A model generated the notes under the pieces. The model did no database searches. It saw only the letters and a program-made list of their open reading frames with translations, and had not been told where the DNA came from. Positions 36,961-43,107 of a DNA stretch of 64,000 bases are shown here, piece by piece. Both the position numbers and the translations under genes were made by a program. The stretch is taken from contig NZ_BMGA01000001.1 in the NCBI RefSeq assembly GCF_014639535.1, positions 1-64,000 of the forward strand. The letters run 5' to 3'. Origin of the DNA: Flavobacterium palustre. GTDB lineage: Bacteria; Bacteroidota; Bacteroidia; Flavobacteriales; Flavobacteriaceae. Positions within the stretch are counted from its first letter, which is position 1; the number at the start of each line of letters is the position of its first letter.

Positions 36961-37095
36961 GTTAGATAGTCATTGTTCGATGGCCGTTGTTCGTTGTTCA
37001 ATCAACGATGGACAATTTTCGTTGTTCGCTATTCGTTGTTCGCTATTCGATAGACGATGGACGATTTTCGATGGACGATTTTCGATGGACGACTA
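36961..37095. repeat. CGTTGTTCG/CGATGG short-repeat array, 5' side of the four-helix gene
   Basis: About 135 bases of degenerate units: TCGTTGTTCGCTATTCG repeated, then CGATGGACGATTTT repeated three times. It ends one base before the stop codon of the downstream-coordinate dehydrogenase gene. Confidence 0.75.
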
Positions 37096-38385
37096 TCACA
37101 ACTTTCCATCCACATTAGCCTTTAAAATCCCCTTAACATCATAAATAATACTATTCTGTTTTCGAAGTGTTGACAAATCCATAGTTAAAAAAGAAGTATG
37201 CGCTACTCCTAGTACTATAGCGTCAAATTTCTCTTGTGGTATCAGACTTGTTGTGCTTAGCTGATATTCTTTTTTCACTTCATCTGGATTCGCTAACGGA
37301 TCAAATGTGGTAACTGAAATTCCGTATTCCTGCAATGCTTTAATCACATCAACTATTTTAGTATTGCGAACATCAGGACAGTTTTCTTTAAAAGTAATTC
37401 CAAGCATTAATAATCTGGCTCCATTAACCGAAATTCCTTTTTTAATCATCAATTTGACCACTTGTGCCGCGACATAATCACCCATGCTGTCATTCAATCG
37501 TCGTCCTGCCAATATAATTTCAGGATGATAGCCTAATTCCTGTGCTTTTTGTGCCAAATAATAAGGATCCACCCCGATGCAATGCCCGCCAACTAATCCC
37601 GGCTTAAATGGTAAAAAATTCCATTTGGTTGCTGCTGCTGCTAAAACCGCCTGGGTATCAATATCCATTAAATTGAATATTTTAGCCAATTCGTTGACAA
37701 AAGCAATATTAATGTCTCGTTGGGAATTTTCGATTACTTTGGCTGCTTCGGCTACTTTTATAGATGGGGCTAAATGTGTTCCGGCAGTAATTACAGACTG
37801 GTACAATTCATTTACTTTTTTTCCTGTTTCAGGAGTAGAACCTGCAGTAACTTTCAGAATTTTATCTACAGTATGTTCCTTATCACCCGGATTGATTCGC
37901 TCAGGAGAATAGCCTGCAAAAAAGTCAACATTAAATTGCAATCCTGATATTCTTTCCAAAACGGGTACACATTCCTCCTCTGTAACCCCAGGATAAACAG
38001 TTGACTCATAAATGACAATATCTCCTTTTTTCAAAACTTTTGCCACAGTTTCACTGGCTTTGTACAAAGGAGTCAAATCAGGACGATTGTTTTTATCGAC
38101 AGGAGTTGGTACCGTTACAATATAATAATTGCAGTCGGCTATGTCTTTTAAATCAGAACTGCAGTACAGTCCTTTTTGTTTTTTAATTTCCTCATTTGAA
38201 ACTAAAACCGATTTCAAAGCAACTGCTTCCACCTCAAAAGTAGTATCAATCCCTGAACGTAGTTCTTCTATCCGTTTTTCATTAATATCAAATCCTACAA
38301 CAGCGTATTTTGTAGCAAACAATCGAGCCAATGGCAAGCCCACATAACCCAAACCGATAACTGCTATTTTCAAACTACAATCCAT
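37096..38385 (-). CDS. UDP-N-acetylhexosamine 6-dehydrogenase (TviB/WbpA/VipA type)
   Basis: Oxidises a UDP-HexNAc to its uronic acid in two NAD-dependent steps. GLGYVG (11-16), the YESTVYPG segment, K216 and the catalytic C269 in GGHCIGVDP are present. The 429 residues and the SDLKDIADCNYYIVTVPTPVD stretch fit the Vi-antigen TviB subgroup rather than UDP-glucose dehydrogenases. A TviC-like epimerase at 41770 suggests UDP-GalNAcA, though UDP-ManNAcA or GlcNAcA are possible. Confidence 0.88.
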   Translation of the reverse strand: MDCSLKIAVIGLGYVGLPLARLFATKYAVVGFDINEKRIEELRSGIDTTFEVEAVALKSVLVSNEEIKKQKGLYCSSDLKDIADCNYYIVTVPTPVDKNNRPDLTPLYKASETVAKVLKKGDIVIYESTVYPGVTEEECVPVLERISGLQFNVDFFAGYSPERINPGDKEHTVDKILKVTAGSTPETGKKVNELYQSVITAGTHLAPSIKVAEAAKVIENSQRDINIAFVNELAKIFNLMDIDTQAVLAAAATKWNFLPFKPGLVGGHCIGVDPYYLAQKAQELGYHPEIILAGRRLNDSMGDYVAAQVVKLMIKKGISVNGARLLMLGITFKENCPDVRNTKIVDVIKALQEYGISVTTFDPLANPDEVKKEYQLSTTSLIPQEKFDAIVLGVAHTSFLTMDLSTLRKQNSIIYDVKGILKANVDGKL

Positions 38386-38665
38386 TGATTTATACTATTT
38401 TTAGCTGAAATACGAGAATATACTCCAACGCTTCGCGGTTCCAACCCACATAAAATGGGGCAGAAATCCAATTTTTTTTCGCCTGCAAATATAAACGACA
38501 AAAAGCTGAATTCCTATAAATATTTAAAATTTGAAAGAAAAATAATAAATTAAAAACATTAACAACCAAAAAGCTACGGTTAAAAGGCATTAAAAACCAG
38601 ACAAACAACAACATAAGAACTTTCTTTCCATTTTTAATAAAAACAAAAAAAGGAAAAATCCCCTC
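38386..38665. other. Leader-like spacer between upxY and the TviB-like gene
   Basis: 280 bases with no convincing gene. A locally GC-richer patch (about 38426-38462) contains CGCTTCGCG, a GCGAAGC-type mini-hairpin on the minus strand. An open frame (38390-38614) exists, but its sequence is low-complexity hydrophobic plus the patch, and I do not accept it. Being just after an antiterminator gene, the region could include an antitermination or pausing signal; nothing specific is recognised. Confidence 0.4.
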
Positions 38666-39145
38666 TTATTTCATTTTAACCTTCAAAACACAACCCATAG
38701 ATTCCAATACCAAAACATAATTGTTCTTATTGACCTCCTGAACAATCGCCTCCTGAGACTTAAAAGGCCCTGATTCTAAGATTAACTTATCTCCTACCTG
38801 TATCGAAGTAACAGCAATTTCATACTGATCCGGGTTACTAAGCCATTTCTGAATGGTATCAATTTCATCATCCCTTACAATTGCCGGCTTTCCCAGCCAA
38901 AAAAGATAACGAACCACCCCTGATGACTGAAAAACTAAATTCCGGTCTTTTTCAGCTAAGCGGACAAAAATATAGGAATTAAAAAGAGGCACTTCTACCT
39001 TTTTTTTCCTGTCCGACCACTGTTTTATTTGAGTAACCAAAGGACAATAGCAATCAATACCCCTTTGGATCAGTTGTTCTGCTACTTTTTTTTCCCACTT
39101 CGGTTTTGTGTAAACCACATACCAATTCATTTTTTCTTTCTGCAT
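38666..39145 (-). CDS. UpxY-family (NusG-like) transcription antiterminator
   Basis: A 159-residue protein with a NusG N-terminal domain: WYVVYTKPKWEKKVAEQL opening and FNSYIFVRL strand, then a KOW-like end (GDKLILESGPFKSQEAIVQEV). In Bacteroides, UpxY proteins bind RNA polymerase and let it read long capsule operons. The first ATG (39145) and one five codons later (39130) are both plausible. It stands at the head of about 39 kb of same-strand genes, after 689 bases of palindromic elements, so it probably controls most of the locus. Confidence 0.87.
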   Translation of the reverse strand: MQKEKMNWYVVYTKPKWEKKVAEQLIQRGIDCYCPLVTQIKQWSDRKKKVEVPLFNSYIFVRLAEKDRNLVFQSSGVVRYLFWLGKPAIVRDDEIDTIQKWLSNPDQYEIAVTSIQVGDKLILESGPFKSQEAIVQEVNKNNYVLVLESMGCVLKVKMK

Positions 39146-39834
39146 TGAAATAGAAATATAAAGTTCTTAATATACCCTTGGCTGAAATTGTTTTTTGACT
39201 GTAAATTTTGTCAGTTCTTTAAAGCTTAGCGTAAGTTCGAGTAGATTTTAAGAAAACACAAACAGCTTTTTCAAAAAATTGGCATCGAGAACAATTCTGT
39301 TATAAAACCTTCTCGATACGTTTTATTCCGTTTCACTCCATAAAAACACTCGAAGTGACGAAGCAGATACCAGACTACAAACCGTCAGTTAGTTACAACT
39401 TAGCGTCAGTTCGAGTGATTTTTAAAGCCAACTAATTTTCATCTTTAACAAAAAGAACCGCTTTAAAAATTGTATCGAGAACTATTTTTAGCAAAAACGT
39501 CATAAGGTCATCAACCGTCAGCTAGAGTAATTTTTAAAGTGAACTAATCTCCCTCTTTTTAAAAACACCTCACTTTAAAATTTTTAGTTTTCCCGTAAGT
39601 TTGAGCTGAGAACCATCCTGCACACAAAACTTCTCGATACATTTTTGGCTTATTAAACCCCGCTTCAATTGAAACACTTTTAAGCCAAAAACACTCGAAG
39701 TGACGAAAACAGACATCAGTTCATCACCTCGTCAGTTCGAGTGGATTTTCAAAAAATGCAAACAGCTTTTTCTGAAAATTTATATCGAGAACCAATTACA
39801 TCCAAATCCGTCAAGACCAATTTACAATCTAGTT
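39146..39834. repeat. Array of full and truncated composite palindromic elements upstream of upxY
   Basis: No gene. A full copy at 39230-39360 has side arm TTTTAT/ATAAAA and central arm ATCGAGAA/TTCTCGAT. Left portions begin at 39404 (with GATTTTTAAAGC and GCTTTAAAAATT) and 39516 (AATTTTTAAAGTG and CACTTTAAAATT). A copy with a degenerate left end runs 39593-39705 with arms ATTTTTGGCTTA/TAAGCCAAAAA. Another left portion is at 39730-39791, near the dehydrogenase stop. The upxY promoter should lie near the low-coordinate end of this gap, but no clear TAnnTTTG box is seen. Confidence 0.8.
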
Positions 39835-41226
39835 TTAAGAGCCTATCGCCTGATATACAAAACCAATCTTCTCCAAAACCGCTTTGTCTAAAATATTTCT
39901 TCCGTCAAAAACAAAAGCTGGTTTTTGCATTGCATCGTAGATTTTTTGCCAGTCGTAAGCAACGAATTCGTCCCACTCAGTAAGAATTGCTACCGCATGA
40001 GCATTCGAACAGGCCTCATAAGGATTTTCAAACGACAAGATGCTTTTCGCATTTTCATCAGCTGTTCTTGTTTGCAAATAATCCAAATCGGCTAACACCT
40101 TTTTTCTTGATACTTTAGGATCATAAACTGCTATTTTCGCATTTTCATTAATCAAATCATCAGCCACATAAATAGCCGCTGATTCCCGTGTATCATTGGT
40201 ATCTTTCTTAAAAGCCCAACCTAAAAAAGCAATCTTTTTATCAGAAACCGTATTATAAAGTGTTTTCACAATAGTATCTGAAAAACGTCTTTTTTGGTGG
40301 TCATTCATAATAATCACCTGCTCCCAATAATCGGCTACTTCCTGCAAACCATACGACTTAGCTATGTAAACCAAATTCAATATATCTTTTTGAAAACAAG
40401 AGCCTCCAAAACCTACCGAAGCTTTAAGGAATTTAGGTCCGATTCGGCTGTCCATTCCAATAGCTCTCGCTACCTCATTGACATCAGCTCCGGTCTTCTC
40501 ACAAAGTTCAGACATCGCATTGATGGAAGAGATTCTTTGTGCTAAGAAAGCATTGGCAGTCAGTTTTGACAATTCCGAAGACCAAACATTGGTAGTCAGA
40601 ATTTTATCAACCGCAACCCAATTCGCATACACATCCACTAATGCCTGAATGGCCTTTTGTCCTTCTGCCGTAGTATCACCACCAATTAAAATTCGATCCG
40701 GATGCAATAAATCCTGCACTGCTGTTCCTTCGGCTAAAAACTCAGGATTGGATAGAATCTGAAATTTCACTCCGTTACCGGTATTATCTAAAATACTTTT
40801 TATTGCTTCCGCAGTTCGCACCGGCAAAGTCGATTTTTCTACTACAATCTTATTGCTTTTGGAAACTCTGGCAATTTGTCTGGCGCACAACTCAATGTAC
40901 TTTAAATCGGCCGCCATACCTTTTCCTTTTCCGTAGGTTTTTGTTGGCGTATTCACCGAAATAAAAATCATCTCCGCTTCATCGATTGCCTGATCCACTG
41001 CTGTAGAAAAGAATAAATTCCGTCCTCTTGCTTCCTTCACTATTTCAGAAAGCCCCGGTTCGTAAATTGGAATATTATTAACATCTGCATCATTCCAGGC
41101 CGCAATTCTTTCTTCATTCAAATCCACTACCGTTACCTGTATCTGCGGACATTTTTGTGCTATAATTGCCATTGTAGGCCCTCCAACATAGCCAGCTCCA
41201 ATGCAACAAATTTTTGTAATTTTCAT
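39835..41226 (-). CDS. ugd: UDP-glucose 6-dehydrogenase
   Basis: Oxidises UDP-glucose to UDP-glucuronic acid. G10-A-G12-YV-G15 binds NAD, and C277 in [10 protein letters not shown] is the catalytic cysteine. The 463 residues with [20 protein letters not shown] are characteristic of the longer, eukaryote-like Ugd. This gives a second uronic-acid route besides the TviB-like enzyme. Confidence 0.93.
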   Translation of the reverse strand: MKITKICCIGAGYVGGPTMAIIAQKCPQIQVTVVDLNEERIAAWNDADVNNIPIYEPGLSEIVKEARGRNLFFSTAVDQAIDEAEMIFISVNTPTKTYGKGKGMAADLKYIELCARQIARVSKSNKIVVEKSTLPVRTAEAIKSILDNTGNGVKFQILSNPEFLAEGTAVQDLLHPDRILIGGDTTAEGQKAIQALVDVYANWVAVDKILTTNVWSSELSKLTANAFLAQRISSINAMSELCEKTGADVNEVARAIGMDSRIGPKFLKASVGFGGSCFQKDILNLVYIAKSYGLQEVADYWEQVIIMNDHQKRRFSDTIVKTLYNTVSDKKIAFLGWAFKKDTNDTRESAAIYVADDLINENAKIAVYDPKVSRKKVLADLDYLQTRTADENAKSILSFENPYEACSNAHAVAILTEWDEFVAYDWQKIYDAMQKPAFVFDGRNILDKAVLEKIGFVYQAIGS

Positions 41227-41237
41227 TTATTTTTTTC

Positions 41238-41320
41238 TGTTATCAGTTATCGGTTGTGGGTTGTCAATTTTGGGTTATCTGTTATCGTTATCTACTAACT
41301 GACAACCCAAAACTGACAAC
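41238..41320. repeat. GTTATCAGTT-family inverted array, 3' side of the four-helix gene
   Basis: GTTATCAGTTATCGGTTGTG words followed by ACTGACAACCCAAAACTGAC words, roughly reverse complementary, so a hairpin is possible. It ends 4 bases before the stop codon of the gene at 41325. Confidence 0.7.
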
Positions 41321-41324
41321 ATAT

Positions 41325-41693
41325 TTATATTTTCCAATGTTCTTCTACGTACTTCAGGAAAGAAAAAATTTTGGCTCCCAAAACATCATATCCTTCATAA
41401 AGCATTTTAATATCATCAGCCAAATAAGGATACAAATTGACTATCTTTTCAATATGATTAAGTGTTTCTAAATTACTTGCGTGAGAGTAAACCAAAAATT
41501 TAATAAAATCATTTTTATACCTTCTACGCCCATATCCCTCCACAATATTTGTCACTACAGAATCGGAAGACCTTCTAATTTGACTTCCCAATTCATAAAG
41601 TTCATATTTAGGCAATTGCATAGATAAAGAATGAGTTTTGTAAAACAATTCCATTCCGATGGTATAAATATCTAAATCTTTATAACTTTTCAC
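41325..41693 (-). CDS. Four-helix-bundle protein of the 23S rRNA intervening-sequence (IVP) family
   Basis: A 122-residue helical protein: MKSYKDLDIYTIGMELFYKTHSL opening (split here over the first helix), the ELGSQIRRSSDSVVTNIVEG core that defines the family, and KFLVYSHASNLETLNH. It is a distinct member from the copy at 36597. It is bracketed by GTTATCAGTT-family arrays at 41238-41320 and 41731-41770. Function unknown; not part of sugar metabolism. Confidence 0.87.
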   Translation of the reverse strand: MKSYKDLDIYTIGMELFYKTHSLSMQLPKYELYELGSQIRRSSDSVVTNIVEGYGRRRYKNDFIKFLVYSHASNLETLNHIEKIVNLYPYLADDIKMLYEGYDVLGAKIFSFLKYVEEHWKI

Positions 41694-41730
41694 CTACTTC
41701 CAAGTTTAATGATAATAATATTGCTTTTCA

Positions 41731-41770
41731 AACTGTCAACTCACAACTGAGAACCGACAACTCACAACTC
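41731..41770. repeat. GTTATCAGTT-family array, 5' side of the four-helix gene
   Basis: ACTGTCAACTCACAACTGAG then ACCGACAACTCACAACTC, the complement-strand form of the family. It touches the stop codon of the epimerase gene at 41770. Confidence 0.65.
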
Positions 41771-42753
41771 TATCTCAAATTATCCCAATACCAATCAACT
41801 GCTATCTTTAATCCTTCCTGCAAAGAATACTGCGGATTATAGCCCAACAATTCTTTTGCCTTATTAATACTTGCTAATGAGTGCGGAATATCACCTGCTC
41901 TGTTAGGACCGTGAATCACTCCCACATTAGCAATTTCAGAATCATAACTACTCAAATATTCTTTTAAATAACCCACCAAATCATTCAGCGTATTCCTGTC
42001 TCCGTAAGCGGTATTATAAACAGTATTCACCGCCTCCGTATTATCTGTCGAAATCGCCAATTCATTCATCTGAATCACATTGTCGATATAGGTAAAATCA
42101 CGGGAATAATTCCCATCCCCGTTAATCGTAATACTTTCGTGATTCATCAATTGCATGACAAATTTCGGAATTACCGCCGCATAAGCTCCATTAGGATCCT
42201 GTTTTCTTCCAAAAACATTAAAATAACGCAAACCTATCGTTTCTATTCCATAGGTCTTACTAAAAATCTCTGCATACAATTCGTTCACATATTTGGTAAT
42301 CGCATAGGGCGAAAGCGGTTTTCCAATAACTTCTTCGACTTTTGGCAATCCAACTGAATCCCCATAAGTAGAAGAACTGGCTGCATATACAAAACGCTTA
42401 ACCTTCGCTTCTGTAGCCGCCTGAAGCATATTCAAAAAACCCGAAACATTAACATCATTCGTAGTAACAGGATCTTTTATAGAACGCGGAACCGAACCCA
42501 AAGCCGCCTGATGCAACACATAATCAACTCCCTGAACTGCTTTTTTACAATCTTCAATATTCCGTATATCTCCTTCAACCAAAAGAAAGTTTGGATTGTC
42601 CATACAAGCTGCTAAATTGTGACGATGTCCTGTAGCAAAATTATCCAGACAAATCACTTTATTGTCTTTGGACAAAAAATACTCGCACAAATTGGAACCA
42701 ATAAAACCAGCTCCACCTGTTATCAAAATGGTATATTTTGTTATTTCTCTCAT
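41770..42753 (-). CDS. UDP-N-acetylhexosamine 4-epimerase (WbpP/TviC type)
   Basis: Interconverts UDP-GlcNAc and UDP-GalNAc, or their uronic acids. GGAGFIG (13-19), S126-S128 (AASSSTYGDS), and Y150/K154 (YAITK) are present. The 327 residues and the LVEGDIRNIEDCKKAVQGVD stretch fit the WbpP/TviC subgroup. Likely partner of the TviB-like dehydrogenase at 37096, as in Vi-antigen synthesis. Confidence 0.88.
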   Translation of the reverse strand: MREITKYTILITGGAGFIGSNLCEYFLSKDNKVICLDNFATGHRHNLAACMDNPNFLLVEGDIRNIEDCKKAVQGVDYVLHQAALGSVPRSIKDPVTTNDVNVSGFLNMLQAATEAKVKRFVYAASSSTYGDSVGLPKVEEVIGKPLSPYAITKYVNELYAEIFSKTYGIETIGLRYFNVFGRKQDPNGAYAAVIPKFVMQLMNHESITINGDGNYSRDFTYIDNVIQMNELAISTDNTEAVNTVYNTAYGDRNTLNDLVGYLKEYLSSYDSEIANVGVIHGPNRAGDIPHSLASINKAKELLGYNPQYSLQEGLKIAVDWYWDNLR

Positions 42754-42865
42754 TTTCTATTTAAAATTTGCCACCTAGAACCTATTTAAAATTCATCAAA
42801 TTAATCCCCCCAATTCCAAAAGAATGAATTTCTGATGCGTCTTAAGAAATTTTCCACCCTTTAGA

Positions 42866-43053
42866 GCAATGTCATTAAGTTAAGCTTTTTGTCGTCACTT
42901 CGAGTGATTTTAAATAATAATGCGGTAGCTTTATTATTTAAAATTGTATCGAGAAGTCTTGTTTAAACTAGAGTTCTCGATACTGGCTTACGATTTTCTA
43001 TCGCAAATTGTAAGCCAACTCGAACAGACGTATCCTTAACTTAATGACATTGC
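42866..43053. repeat. Composite palindromic element nested in a 19-bp perfect inverted repeat
   Basis: Fills the 354-base gap between wzc and the epimerase gene. GCAATGTCATTAAGTTAAG (42866-42884) is exactly reverse complementary to 43035-43053. Inside, CGTCACTTCGAGT (42893-42905) pairs with ACTCGAACAGACG (43018-43030). Three arms follow: ATTTTAAATAATAA (42907-42920) with TTATTATTTAAAAT (42931-42944); GTATCGAGAA (42946-42955) with TTCTCGATAC (42974-42983); TGGCTTAC (42984-42991) with GTAAGCCA (43010-43017). The predicted fold is a cloverleaf-like junction on a two-part stem. Confidence 0.93.
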
Positions 43054-43107
43054 CCTTTAGGGAGGGGAAAAGAAAATTTCTTTTTTTTAATAAATCTAAA
43101 ACATGCA

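Noticed and set aside
36945-37001. N-terminal extension of the four-helix-bundle gene
   Set aside because: The 19 extra residues are translated from the flanking repeat; the internal ATG at 36944 gives the normal family start.
38390-38614. 74-codon minus-strand frame between upxY and the TviB-like gene
   Set aside because: Hydrophobic, low-complexity start plus a GC-rich patch; no recognisable family or coding bias. Kept only as a possible regulatory spacer.
42866-43053. Insertion sequence bounded by 19-bp terminal inverted repeats
   Set aside because: No coding capacity, no transposase and no target-site duplication seen; better described as a nested palindromic element.
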